Notes under the pieces: model-generated
The model's input: the letters and a program-made list of their open reading frames with translations, nothing else
The model's database searches: none
What the model was told of the DNA's origin: nothing
Shown: positions 37,280-45,830 of the stretch, piece by piece
Layout of the letters: each line of letters begins with the position of its first letter
Position numbering within the stretch: position 1 is the stretch's first letter
Source: Daejeonella rubra
Lineage (GTDB): Bacteria > Bacteroidota > Bacteroidia > Sphingobacteriales > Sphingobacteriaceae
Direction of reading: 5' to 3'
Length of the DNA stretch: 64,000 bases
Assembly: GCF_900103545.1 (NCBI RefSeq)
Contig: NZ_FNHH01000004.1
Coordinates: 62,001 to 126,000, forward strand
Translations under genes and position numbers: made by a program

Positions 37280-37729
37280 TTACCCAAGAAGTTCTTTAAC
37301 GACTTCCGAAATAGTTTTCCCGTCTGCCTTGCCAGATAATTCTTTATTTACAATGCCCATTACTTTACCCATATCTTTCATACTTGCAGCACCTGTACGG
37401 GCAATTGCATCTTTAATATGAGATATTATTGCTTCTCTGTCCATTTGCTGAGGAAGATAAGCTTCAATGACCTGTAATTCTTCATTTTCAATCTGGTACA
37501 GATCCGGGCGGTTTTGTGCCTGATAGATATCAGCAGATTCTTTACGCTGTTTTACAAGCTTTTGAAGAACCTTGACCTCCATTTCTTCGGTTATACCTTC
37601 TTCTGCTCCTTTTTCTGTTTTTGCAAGAAGCAATGCAGCTTTGATGGCTCTTAGTCCCCGAAGACGTGCACTGTCTTTACTCAGCATGGCAGATTTTATA
37701 TCCTGATCAATAGTTTGTTGAAGAGACAT
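37280..37729 (-). CDS. GatB/YqeY-domain protein
   Basis: A 149-residue soluble helical protein that aligns with the C-terminal tRNA-binding domain of GatB (YqeY family): SLQQTIDQDIKSAMLSKDSARLRGLRAIKAALLLAKTEK at the start, and IKDAIARTGAASMKDMGKVMGIV with GKADGKTISEVVKELLG at the end. It probably contacts tRNA or tRNA-dependent enzymes, but free-standing members have no proven role. Single gene between alpha/beta-hydrolase and SDR genes. Confidence 0.9.
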   Translation of the reverse strand: MSLQQTIDQDIKSAMLSKDSARLRGLRAIKAALLLAKTEKGAEEGITEEMEVKVLQKLVKQRKESADIYQAQNRPDLYQIENEELQVIEAYLPQQMDREAIISHIKDAIARTGAASMKDMGKVMGIVNKELSGKADGKTISEVVKELLG

Positions 37730-37766
37730 TGCCTAAATTGGTTAAATAATTGGTTAGTAATTTTCT

Positions 37767-37774
37767 CAAAACTA
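37767..37774 (-). promoter_or_regulatory. -7 box TAGTTTTG for the YqeY-like gene
   Basis: TAGTTTTG on the minus strand lies 37 bases before the ATG at 37729. The -7 match is good; no -33 TTG is visible at the standard spacing. Confidence 0.4.
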
Positions 37775-37850
37775 CACAATCCTGATTAGTTGAAGTTAAA
37801 TATTACAAAATTACAATTATTAAGGCAGTGTAAAATTGGATTATTCAGGC

Positions 37851-38606
37851 TTATTCCTTAAAAATATGGGATGTACTTGCCTGAGCAGTAGGCATTACCA
37901 GCATATCATTGATATTCACATGAGCGGGACGGGAAGCAGCAAACCAGATTGTTTCTGCAATATCCTGTGCATGTAAAGGTTCATAACCTTCATATACCTT
38001 TTTAGCACGATCCTTATCTCCTTTGAATCTAACCTCAGAAAATTCTGTGTCGACAGCACCAGGATGTATAGCTGTAACCTTTATCTTATGTGGCAAAAGA
38101 TCAATACGCATTGCTTTATTTAAGGAATCTACAGCATGCTTAGTAGCACAATACACATTTCCATTTAAATAGGTTTCTTTCCCTGCAATAGATCCCAGGT
38201 TGATGATATGGCCAGAACCATTCTGTATCATCCAGTTTGATACAACCTTGGTAACATATAAAAGCCCCTTGATATTTGTATCGATCATCACTTCCCAATC
38301 AGTTGTATTTCCGGCATTTATCGGATCCATACCCTGAGACAGGCCTGCATTATTGATGAGCACATCAACTTTTTTCCAATCCTCAGATAAAGATTCCAGC
38401 TTTTCAACTTCCTCCTTATTCCTCACATCCATTGTAAGCGTGTTGACGCGGATCCCAAATTCTGAAACGAGTTGTTTTGCCAGAGCATCTAAGCGCTCGG
38501 TTCTGCGTCCTGTAAGGATAAGATCATAATTTTGCTGTGCAAAAAGACGGGCACAAGCCTCGCCAATTCCGGCAGTTGCCCCGGTTATTAATGCTATTTT
38601 CGACAT
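37851..38606 (-). CDS. Short-chain dehydrogenase/reductase (YdfG-like)
   Basis: Classical NAD(P)-dependent SDR of 251 residues. The cofactor motif GATAGIGEACA, the NNAGLSQG motif, the Ser of LGSIAGKETY, and the catalytic YCATKHAV (Tyr-x-x-x-Lys) are all in place. The Arg after the first strand (TGRRTERL) suggests NADP preference. The order of motifs and length resemble YdfG/serine 3-dehydrogenase-type enzymes. Substrate unknown. Single gene. Confidence 0.92.
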   Translation of the reverse strand: MSKIALITGATAGIGEACARLFAQQNYDLILTGRRTERLDALAKQLVSEFGIRVNTLTMDVRNKEEVEKLESLSEDWKKVDVLINNAGLSQGMDPINAGNTTDWEVMIDTNIKGLLYVTKVVSNWMIQNGSGHIINLGSIAGKETYLNGNVYCATKHAVDSLNKAMRIDLLPHKIKVTAIHPGAVDTEFSEVRFKGDKDRAKKVYEGYEPLHAQDIAETIWFAASRPAHVNINDMLVMPTAQASTSHIFKE

Positions 38607-38647
38607 AATGATTTTAAAATTCGAAATTAATAAATTCTGGTGGATTG

Positions 38648-39391
38648 CTATTCAAAATACAAACTGAACTGAATGTTTCTAACAAAAAGTTTGTTAATTG
38701 GAGCTGTATAGGGGTTTTCTAACCTATCATTATCCTTCAATACACTTCTTCTTGATTGTGCAAATTTGATTTCAGGCGACATTTTGAAAAATTCAAAATA
38801 CAGATCGAATCCTAGCCCTGCCTCATACCAAACCGTATTTTTAAGATTTTTTAAATATTTAGCTTCCGGACTTAAAGCTATATCATCGGTCTTCTTTTTA
38901 GACACAATATCAATGGAATATTTTGCACCGCCAATTATATAAGCCCTGAAATTCTTTCTCCTGTCAGATTTTATTTTTATACCCAATGGAAGATCAATAA
39001 GAGTTCCCTGTACTTTTCTCTGAACTGAAAGGCTGGGATCTTCAAACTCATAGTTAACGATGGCATCGGTAAATACCATTCCGGGAGTGAATCGTAAATT
39101 TGCGTTGTTGCCAAGTCTGTAATCAGATACAAAACCTAAGCCGAAACCAGGAGTCACCGGAGAACTTAAGCTCCGGAGCTGGCTGTTAATCATTGGTAAT
39201 CCGTTGAATGGATCTATGAAAGGTCCTTTCCAATTCTCAATTTTTTGAATTTTATATTCAGAGGCTACATATTGGAAGGTAAAACCAAAGTGCAGTTGTT
39301 CACCATCTACACCTCCACCCCAGTTCTCCTGTGCAATTGATCTGTTTAAAGTAAAAAGGAAAAGTATACACAGAAGGAGAAGTTTCTTCAT
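38648..39391 (-). CDS. porT: PorT-family outer-membrane protein (type IX secretion accessory)
   Basis: A 247-residue beta-barrel outer-membrane protein with signal peptide (MKKLLLLCILFLFTLNRSIAQ). The segment RNFRAYIIGGAKYSIDI and the final RNIQFSLYFE fit the PorT/PorV-type small barrel fold; PorT is required for T9SS secretion and gliding in several Bacteroidota. The ATG overlaps the ubiE stop by four bases. The ubiE-porT order opposite engB is commonly conserved in the phylum and supports the name more than the sequence alone. A T9SS cargo (54386) in the window agrees. Confidence 0.65.
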   Translation of the reverse strand: MKKLLLLCILFLFTLNRSIAQENWGGGVDGEQLHFGFTFQYVASEYKIQKIENWKGPFIDPFNGLPMINSQLRSLSSPVTPGFGLGFVSDYRLGNNANLRFTPGMVFTDAIVNYEFEDPSLSVQRKVQGTLIDLPLGIKIKSDRRKNFRAYIIGGAKYSIDIVSKKKTDDIALSPEAKYLKNLKNTVWYEAGLGFDLYFEFFKMSPEIKFAQSRRSVLKDNDRLENPYTAPINKLFVRNIQFSLYFE

Positions 39392-40119
39392 TTAACTCCG
39401 ATATAAATAGAACAGATACCAAACGTTAAAGGGCGGTATTTGGTATTTTGAAATCCAACTTTTTGCATCAGTGCATTAAATTTTTCACCATCAGGAAATG
39501 AAGCGACAGATTCAGGCAGGTAAGTATAGGCACTGCTATCCTTCGAGAACATCCTGCCAATTGCAGGAGTAATATATTTAAAGTAGAAATTATAAGCCTG
39601 CTTTACAGGAAACACTTTTGGTTTTGAGAATTCCAGAATAACGGCTTTGCCTCCTGGCTTTAATACCCTGAGCATATCGCTGAGGCCCTTTTCAAGGTCT
39701 TCGAAATTCCGGACGCCAAATGCCACGGTCACCGCATCAAAGGTATCATTTTCAAAAAGCAGTTTTTCTGAATCACCTAAACGAACTTCAAATTTATCCT
39801 GCATTTTTCTTTTCAGGATCTTCTCCCTGGCAATACCCAGCATACCATCTGAAATATCTATTCCGATAACCTTCTCAGGCTTCAGAGTCTGAATCGCCTC
39901 GAAAGCAAGGTCGCCGGTACCTGTGGCCACATCAAGTATGTAGGCAGGTTTATCCTGAATAAGCTCCCTGATCGCTATCTTTCTCCAGATCATATCAATA
40001 CCCAGGGAGAGAAAATGGTTCAGGAAATCATAAGTTCCAGAGATATTATTAAACATACTTGCTACCTGCTCCTTCTTGGTAGCATCCGAATCCTGATAAG
40101 GCCGTACAGTTTTAGACAT
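39388..40119 (-). CDS. ubiE: UbiE/MenG quinone C-methyltransferase
   Basis: SAM-dependent C-methyltransferase for menaquinone (or ubiquinone) synthesis, 243 residues. Motif I is ILDVATGTGDLAFEA; MLRVLKPGGKAVILEFSKP and NFEDLEKGLSDM match the UbiE family. In a menaquinone-using phylum it most likely methylates demethylmenaquinone. The start is the ATG at 40119; the upstream TTG at 40125 is part of the promoter box. Overlaps porT by four bases. Confidence 0.95.
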   Translation of the reverse strand: MSKTVRPYQDSDATKKEQVASMFNNISGTYDFLNHFLSLGIDMIWRKIAIRELIQDKPAYILDVATGTGDLAFEAIQTLKPEKVIGIDISDGMLGIAREKILKRKMQDKFEVRLGDSEKLLFENDTFDAVTVAFGVRNFEDLEKGLSDMLRVLKPGGKAVILEFSKPKVFPVKQAYNFYFKYITPAIGRMFSKDSSAYTYLPESVASFPDGEKFNALMQKVGFQNTKYRPLTFGICSIYIGVK

Positions 40120-40122
40120 GCG

Positions 40123-40130
40123 CAAAGATA
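40123..40130 (-). promoter_or_regulatory. ubiE -7 box TATCTTTG, 3 bases from the ATG
   Basis: TATCTTTG on the minus strand ends three bases before the ubiE ATG, the same layout as guaA. It predicts a leaderless ubiE-porT transcript. It is part of a 139-base divergent promoter region with engB. Confidence 0.55.
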
Positions 40131-40246
40131 ATGGAATATGGGTTGAGATAATAAAGCTCCCGTACCTTTTCGAAAGAAAGCGAATAAATATGACCCTTAA
40201 CAGATTGAATTAAATTTACAAGCTTTAAACATTGCGGTCAATATTC

Positions 40247-40254
40247 TACCTTTG
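40247..40254 (+). promoter_or_regulatory. engB -7 box TACCTTTG, 4 bases from the ATG
   Basis: TACCTTTG with TTTA 19 bases upstream lies four bases before the ATG at 40259. The predicted transcript begins at about the start codon. Confidence 0.55.
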
Positions 40255-40258
40255 TGAA

Positions 40259-40861
40259 ATGATCATAAAAAGCGCAGAATTTCAATGCAGTAATACAAGG
40301 ACTGATAAATTACCACCTCCTGAATTACCGGAATATGCCTTTATTGGCCGCTCAAACGTAGGAAAATCTTCTTTAATAAACATGCTGGTTCAGAAAAAAG
40401 GACTTGCAAAAACCTCTCAAACACCAGGTAAAACCCAGCTAATCAATCATTTTCTGATCAATGAAAACTGGCAGCTGGTGGATCTTCCAGGCTATGGATA
40501 TGCAAAAACATCCAAAAGCAACCGTGGTGAATGGCAGAAATTCATTAGTTTTTATCTTAGAAACCGTGAAAACCTACAATGTGTATTTGTGTTGATCGAC
40601 AGCCGGCTTGATCCCCAGAAGATCGATATTGAATTCTGTTCATGGCTTGGAGAGAACGGCCTTCCCTTCCAGCTGATTTTCACAAAAGCAGATAAGCAAT
40701 CGCATGTTAAGTCAGATCAGAATGTTGCAAAATTCAGAAAATCACTCCTGGAGATATTTGAGGAAGTGCCAATGCATTACATTACTTCAGCAGAAACTCA
40801 GCAGGGACGTGATGAAATTCTCAATTTTATAGGTGATTTGAATAAGTCGTTTACCCGCTAA
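40259..40861 (+). CDS. engB: EngB (YihA/YsxC) ribosome-biogenesis GTPase
   Basis: GTPase needed for large-subunit assembly (200 residues). G1 is IGRSNVGKSSLIN, G2 lies in KTSQTPGKTQLINHF, G3 is VDLPGYGYAKTSK, G4 is FTKADK and G5 is ITSAE. The start is the ATG at 40259; the nine residues added by the TTG at 40232 fall upstream of the promoter box. It is divergent from ubiE-porT. Length is normal. Confidence 0.96.
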   Translation: MIIKSAEFQCSNTRTDKLPPPELPEYAFIGRSNVGKSSLINMLVQKKGLAKTSQTPGKTQLINHFLINENWQLVDLPGYGYAKTSKSNRGEWQKFISFYLRNRENLQCVFVLIDSRLDPQKIDIEFCSWLGENGLPFQLIFTKADKQSHVKSDQNVAKFRKSLLEIFEEVPMHYITSAETQQGRDEILNFIGDLNKSFTR

Positions 40862-40932
40862 AAGTATTCAGCAAAAGGCCTAGACCTTAATATTAATTTT
40901 ACTTCCAGGCTCAATTAAAAATAGAATTGTTC

Positions 40933-41793
40933 ATGAAAAAATATTTTTCTCTAGTATTATTTGCTCACACAGTTTTTGCAATGCCTTTTGCATTCATTGG
41001 TTTTTTTCTTGCCATTTCAATAACAGGACAAGAGTTTAACTGGCTTAAACTTTTGCTGATGGTACTTTGTATGATCTTTGCCAGAAATGCAGCAATGGCC
41101 TTTAACAGATACCTAGACAGGGATATTGATGCACAAAACCCGAGAACAGTTATACGCGATATCCCATCAGGCAAGATCAGTTCAAATGAAGCATTAATAT
41201 TCACTATCGTAAATAGCATTCTTTTTATTCTTACTACTTTACTTATAAACAAACTTTGCTTTTACCTGTCTCCGGTAGCACTTGCTGTGGTACTCGGGTA
41301 TAGTTATACAAAACGATTTACTCCCCTCTGCCATCTTATTCTGGGCCTGGGACTAGCATTGGCACCAATCGGAGCATATTTGGTTGTTGCAGGAGAATTT
41401 GCCATGCTTCCTGTTTATTTTTCTCTGGCTGTTTTATGCTGGGTTAGTGGCTTTGATATTATCTATGCACTTCAGGATGAGGAATTTGACAGAGAAAATA
41501 ATCTTAACTCAATACCGGCCTGGCTTGGAAAGAAAAATGCATTAAATGTTTCATCGATATTTCACTTTCTTGCTGTAATATTCGTGGCTATACCCTATAT
41601 CATTTCAGACTTGTCATGGTTTTATCTGGCCGGTGTTTTGTTCTTTATCATTTTGCTGATCTATCAGCATCAATTAGTGAAACCAAATGACTTGTCGAAA
41701 GTGAACCGTGCTTTTTTCACTACCAATGGCATTGCATCAGTTGTATTTGCTGCCTTTTTTTTACTTGACGCTTACCTGAGAAATCAAATTTAA
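40933..41793 (+). CDS. UbiA-family prenyltransferase (MqnP-like)
   Basis: Integral membrane aromatic prenyltransferase of 286 residues with about eight helices. Two Asp-rich Mg-prenyl-diphosphate motifs are present: MAFNRYLDRDIDAQNP and ALQDEEFDRENNL. Family members attach polyprenyl chains to hydroxybenzoate- or naphthoate-type acceptors; this one most resembles the UbiA-like enzymes linked with futalosine-pathway menaquinone synthesis (MqnP), an inference. Start is the ATG at 40933; the TTG at 40927 is an unlikely alternative. The M3 peptidase begins one base after its stop. Confidence 0.88.
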   Translation: MKKYFSLVLFAHTVFAMPFAFIGFFLAISITGQEFNWLKLLLMVLCMIFARNAAMAFNRYLDRDIDAQNPRTVIRDIPSGKISSNEALIFTIVNSILFILTTLLINKLCFYLSPVALAVVLGYSYTKRFTPLCHLILGLGLALAPIGAYLVVAGEFAMLPVYFSLAVLCWVSGFDIIYALQDEEFDRENNLNSIPAWLGKKNALNVSSIFHFLAVIFVAIPYIISDLSWFYLAGVLFFIILLIYQHQLVKPNDLSKVNRAFFTTNGIASVVFAAFFLLDAYLRNQI

Positions 41794-41794
41794 T

Positions 41795-43510
41795 ATGAAC
41801 GACCTTAAGATCTCTAAAAAACCAAGAACCTACATCCCTGAAACTCTTAACGTAGATTGGAATAGCCTTGAACCTATATTCAATGAATTACAAGACCGGG
41901 ATATAAATTCTGTTTCAGAGCTTGAAAAATGGCTTTTAGACAGAAGTGAACTTGAGGCAGCCCTCGAGGAAGATTTTGCCTGGAGATATATCCGCATGAC
42001 CTGCGATACGAAAGACGAGAAGCTTTTGAAGGATTTTCAATTTTTCGCAACCGAGATCGAACCTAAGATCGCGCCTATCCATAATCAATTAAACAAGAAA
42101 TTTATTGATAATCCGTATTCTAAAGAATTAGATAAGGATAGGTACTTTGTTTACACGCGTGGGATTAAAAAAGCTCTTGAACTTTTCCGTGAAGAAAACA
42201 TCCCCTTAATGACCCAAATTCAGGTTGAGCAACAAAAGTATCAGGGAATCACTGGTTCAATGTCTGTTAAACTTGGTGAGCAGGAATATACACTGGAACA
42301 AGCAGCTGTATTTCTAAAAGACACGGATCGCAAAGTACGTCAGGAGGCATGGGAGGCTATAACAGCGCGCAGATTACAAGACAAAGACAAGCTGGATGAA
42401 CTATTTAACAGCCTTTTAAAACTTCGCCACCAGGTAGCCTTAAATGCAGGATTTGAAAATTTCAGGGATTATATGTTCCAGGCATTGGGGCGTTTTGACT
42501 ATACTCCAAAAGACTGTTATAAGTTTCATGAAGCCATAGAAAAAGAAATTGTTCCTATCTTAAAACTTCAGGCAGACAATCGTCGGGAAGCTTTAGGATT
42601 AGATGAGTTAAAGCCTTGGGATATGGAGGTAGATGTTTCAGGAAAACCAGCGCTAAAACCATTCAAAGATGGGGAAGAACTGATTGAGAAGTCTATCAAG
42701 TGCTTCCGGGGTTTAAGCCCTTATATAGGCGAAAGACTCGAAATAATGAAAGCTAATGGATTTTTTGATGTCGACAGTCGTAAAGGAAAAGCTCCGGGAG
42801 GATATAATTATCCACTGGCGGAAAGCGGTGCCCCTTTTATTTTCATGAATTCAGCTGGCACTTTCCGTGATCTTACAACAATGGTTCATGAAGGTGGCCA
42901 TGCCATTCATACGTTCATCACTTCAGACCTTGAATTGAACGATTTTAAGCATACTCCATCTGAAGTCGCTGAACTTGCTTCCATGAGTATGGAACTGATC
43001 TCAATGGACCATTGGGATGTTTATTTCGACAATCCGGAGGAACTTAAGAGAGCTAAGAAAGATCAACTAAAAGATGTACTAAAAACTCTTCCATGGGTTG
43101 CCGTTGTAGATCAGTTTCAGCACTGGATATACACCAACCCTGAACATACAAGTGAAGAAAGAGCAGAAGCATGGAAAAATATATTCGAACCTTTTGGCAA
43201 TAATTTCGCCAACTGGTCTGAACATCAATATGCACTGGAAAATCTCTGGCAAAAACAGCTTCATATTTTTGAAGTGCCCTTCTATTATATTGAGTATGGA
43301 ATTGCTCAACTTGGAGCAATTGCAGTTTGGAAAAACTATAAAAATGATCCTGAAACAGGGCTTTCCAGGTATCTGGATGCATTAAAGTTAGGCTATACTA
43401 AAACTATTAAAGAGATCTATGAAACAGCCGGGATCGAATTCAACTTTAGTGCTGCTTATGTAAAAGAGCTGGCAGACTTCATTAAAAGTGAACTTGAAAA
43501 GCTGGACTAA
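41795..43510 (+). CDS. M3-family oligoendopeptidase (PepF-like)
   Basis: Zinc metallopeptidase of 571 residues. The catalytic site TTMVHEGGHAIHTF contains HExxH (HEGGH) and the downstream Glu lies in SMSMELISM. The N-terminal helical region and the C-terminal TAGIEFNFSAAYVKELADFI fit the oligoendopeptidase branch of M3. It is cytoplasmic (no signal peptide) and probably degrades short peptides. It follows the prenyltransferase by one base, so cotranscription is likely despite unrelated functions. Confidence 0.94.
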   Translation: MNDLKISKKPRTYIPETLNVDWNSLEPIFNELQDRDINSVSELEKWLLDRSELEAALEEDFAWRYIRMTCDTKDEKLLKDFQFFATEIEPKIAPIHNQLNKKFIDNPYSKELDKDRYFVYTRGIKKALELFREENIPLMTQIQVEQQKYQGITGSMSVKLGEQEYTLEQAAVFLKDTDRKVRQEAWEAITARRLQDKDKLDELFNSLLKLRHQVALNAGFENFRDYMFQALGRFDYTPKDCYKFHEAIEKEIVPILKLQADNRREALGLDELKPWDMEVDVSGKPALKPFKDGEELIEKSIKCFRGLSPYIGERLEIMKANGFFDVDSRKGKAPGGYNYPLAESGAPFIFMNSAGTFRDLTTMVHEGGHAIHTFITSDLELNDFKHTPSEVAELASMSMELISMDHWDVYFDNPEELKRAKKDQLKDVLKTLPWVAVVDQFQHWIYTNPEHTSEERAEAWKNIFEPFGNNFANWSEHQYALENLWQKQLHIFEVPFYYIEYGIAQLGAIAVWKNYKNDPETGLSRYLDALKLGYTKTIKEIYETAGIEFNFSAAYVKELADFIKSELEKLD

Positions 43511-43590
43511 TTTTGCTTTTCGAACGTGCAGTTTTTGAACAAAAAACTATATCGCTAAATAAATAGCACACTTTTTGTATTCATACAGGT

Positions 43591-44259
43591 ATGAAAAAAT
43601 TAATCATACTGTTTGCAATATATATGATCCCTGTTTTATCCCATGCTCAAACCTGGGATACCTTTAAGATCGACAGCGCTGTTTCAGTTAAACTTCCAAA
43701 GGGATTTACAAAAACAGATACGGATAAAAAGTATAGCCTTGTTGCAAGAACCTCATTTGGCACTATTTTATTTTTCAAAACACCTGACATTCCACTGGTA
43801 ACACCAGATATCGAGAAAGACAGACATCTGAAAAGTTTTTATGATGGCTATATAAAAAGTGTAAAAAGCTCCTCTTCTGATGCTCTTATTACGGGTGAAG
43901 AAGACAAACTTATTGGCGAACTAAAAGTTAAAGATTTTACTCTTCAGATCGATACTGGCGGTGGAATTCTGTTTCGCGATTTCAGAATATTGCATGCTAA
44001 TAGTGCCACCTATATTTTTGAATTTCTTTATCAGAATATCCATAAAGAATATGCTATCCCGGAGCGTGATAAATTTTTCAACTCAATTGAAGTTAACGAA
44101 AATTTAAGCCGATCTGATCAATATACAAGCCAGGCTCTCAACCCTGAAAAGCCGGATAATACAAAATATCTTATTTGGGGAATCATAGTTGTTCTGCTGG
44201 CTGTTGGATTGACCATTTTTCTGATCTTACGAAAAAAAGGTCAGCGTCGTAATTCGTAA
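43591..44259 (+). CDS. Membrane-anchored periplasmic protein of unknown function
   Basis: Not recognised. The 222 residues comprise a signal peptide (MKKLIILFAIYMIPVLSHAQ), a soluble domain of about 160 residues (TWDTFKIDSAVSVKLPKGF..., FEFLYQNIHKEYA...DKFFNSIEV, reminiscent of a PsbP/DcrB-like fold), and a C-terminal membrane helix (WGIIVVLLAVGLTIFLILR) with a basic tail (KKGQRRNS). So the domain should sit in the periplasm, tethered by the C terminus. Its 3' end overlaps the convergent glycosyltransferase by 19 bases. Function unknown. Confidence 0.7.
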   Translation: MKKLIILFAIYMIPVLSHAQTWDTFKIDSAVSVKLPKGFTKTDTDKKYSLVARTSFGTILFFKTPDIPLVTPDIEKDRHLKSFYDGYIKSVKSSSSDALITGEEDKLIGELKVKDFTLQIDTGGGILFRDFRILHANSATYIFEFLYQNIHKEYAIPERDKFFNSIEVNENLSRSDQYTSQALNPEKPDNTKYLIWGIIVVLLAVGLTIFLILRKKGQRRNS

Positions 44260-45830
44260 ATAACAGTGGTGGGATTTTCAAAGGTATCTTTCTGCTCAAA
44301 AACAGGCTTCATATCTCCTGCTACCTGTATTTCCGACTCATACTGCTTACGTGATATTACTATCGCATCAGGATGGGATTTCAGATATACAGACAGACTA
44401 TCCTGACTTTGAATTGCCGGAATCAACCGCTGCATATTAAAGATGTAGGCTGAATTCATCATTTTGTAATACACCAGATCAGGCTTGTCCTTTATCATAT
44501 CTAATGATCCGGCAACAGGATTTATGCCGTAAACTTCAGGATAAGCTTTTGCAAAGAATAAAAAATTGCAGAGTATAAATGACAGGCCAATACTTAAAAT
44601 GAATCTGTTTATCTCTCCTCTGCTGATAAAGTACCATGCCAGTATCGCTCCTACTGGAACAGGTATAAAATAGACCCAGACACCTGCTGAACTCTGAACA
44701 TTCAGATCTGCCTTAAGGCCAAAATAAACTGCTGCAGGAATGGAAAATGCTATGATTAAATAAAAAACGAATGCCCATTTAACTTTACTCAGGGAGACAT
44801 TCATTTCTTCGAATGCAGACAATAAATAAGCAATCAGGATAGCGATGAAAGGGTATGCAGGTGCCGTATAATTAGGAAGCTTGGTTTGCGAAAACGAAAA
44901 GAAGATGATGATTCCAAGCACTATACAAAGACAGAACAATAAAGCCTCTTTTGCACGATGCTTCAAGGCAAAAAACATAGACTGAATACAGAATACGCCT
45001 AATGGTAGTAATCCGATCATCACCATGATCAATGGCAATAAAAAGAAACCTCCATGCCCCTCCATAGTATCTGAGTATCGTTTTAAATTATGCTTCAGAA
45101 AAAACCCTTCAGTCCAGACACCATTTGTTGCCACATAATTCATCCAATACCATGGCAGGGCAATGAGCATCAATATGAGCAATCCTGCAGGAATTTGAAA
45201 AGACCAAACCAAAGACCAGGTAAACCTTCTGCTAATAATCAAAAAGACCAGCATAATTAAGCCGGGTAATGCCAGGGCAATTGGTCCTTTGGTCAGCAAT
45301 CCCAAACCAAAGCAAGCATACATCAACCACAGCCAAAGCTTCTTCTTTTCTACCAGAAAGGTATAAAAGCACATAAAACTCCCGGTCATGAAAAATATGA
45401 GGTATGGATCGGGCACAGACATGCGCATCTGGAAATTAAAGTGCAATGATGACAATAAAACCAAAGCAGTCAACCAGGCGGCCTTCTCGTTAAGAAACTT
45501 TTTGCAAAATAAAAAGCTGATCAGGATAGTTAACGCACCGAAAACTGCTGAGAAAAAGCGGGCACTAAATGCCGAAACTCCAAACATTTTATAAGCCCAA
45601 ACCATGAAAAAATAGTGGAGAGGAGGTTTATCTGTTCTTATCTGGCCGTTAAAATATGGAACTACATAATCTCCGGAAACAAGCATCTCGCGAGCGCATT
45701 CGGCATTTTTAGCTTCATCAAGAATATAGATCATGGGTTTATCCAGATTGAGCAAAAGCAACGTTAAACTCAGGGCAAATAAAATAAGGGCCTTGGTAGG
45801 TATATCAAGCTTTTCCAAACAACCTCCCAT
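44241..45830 (-). CDS. ArnT-like GT39 glycosyltransferase
   Basis: Membrane glycosyltransferase of the GT-C fold (529 residues, about 12 helices). The first periplasmic loop has the catalytic-type Asp-Glu in YILDEAKNAECAREM and the conserved RTDKPPLHYF, typical of ArnT/PMT-like enzymes that use polyprenyl-phosphate sugars. The acceptor could be lipid A, a glycan or a protein; not predictable. It shares 26 bases with the upstream PAP2 gene, so they are translated together. Convergent overlap of 19 bases at the 3' end. Confidence 0.85.
   Translation of the reverse strand: MGGCLEKLDIPTKALILFALSLTLLLLNLDKPMIYILDEAKNAECAREMLVSGDYVVPYFNGQIRTDKPPLHYFFMVWAYKMFGVSAFSARFFSAVFGALTILISFLFCKKFLNEKAAWLTALVLLSSLHFNFQMRMSVPDPYLIFFMTGSFMCFYTFLVEKKKLWLWLMYACFGLGLLTKGPIALALPGLIMLVFLIISRRFTWSLVWSFQIPAGLLILMLIALPWYWMNYVATNGVWTEGFFLKHNLKRYSDTMEGHGGFFLLPLIMVMIGLLPLGVFCIQSMFFALKHRAKEALLFCLCIVLGIIIFFSFSQTKLPNYTAPAYPFIAILIAYLLSAFEEMNVSLSKVKWAFVFYLIIAFSIPAAVYFGLKADLNVQSSAGVWVYFIPVPVGAILAWYFISRGEINRFILSIGLSFILCNFLFFAKAYPEVYGINPVAGSLDMIKDKPDLVYYKMMNSAYIFNMQRLIPAIQSQDSLSVYLKSHPDAIVISRKQYESEIQVAGDMKPVFEQKDTFENPTTVIYELRR

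Noticed and set aside
43053..43385. Overlapping reading frames on both strands at the 3' end of the M3 peptidase gene
   Set aside because: The peptidase frame is complete and conserved; the others have no start signals or family features.
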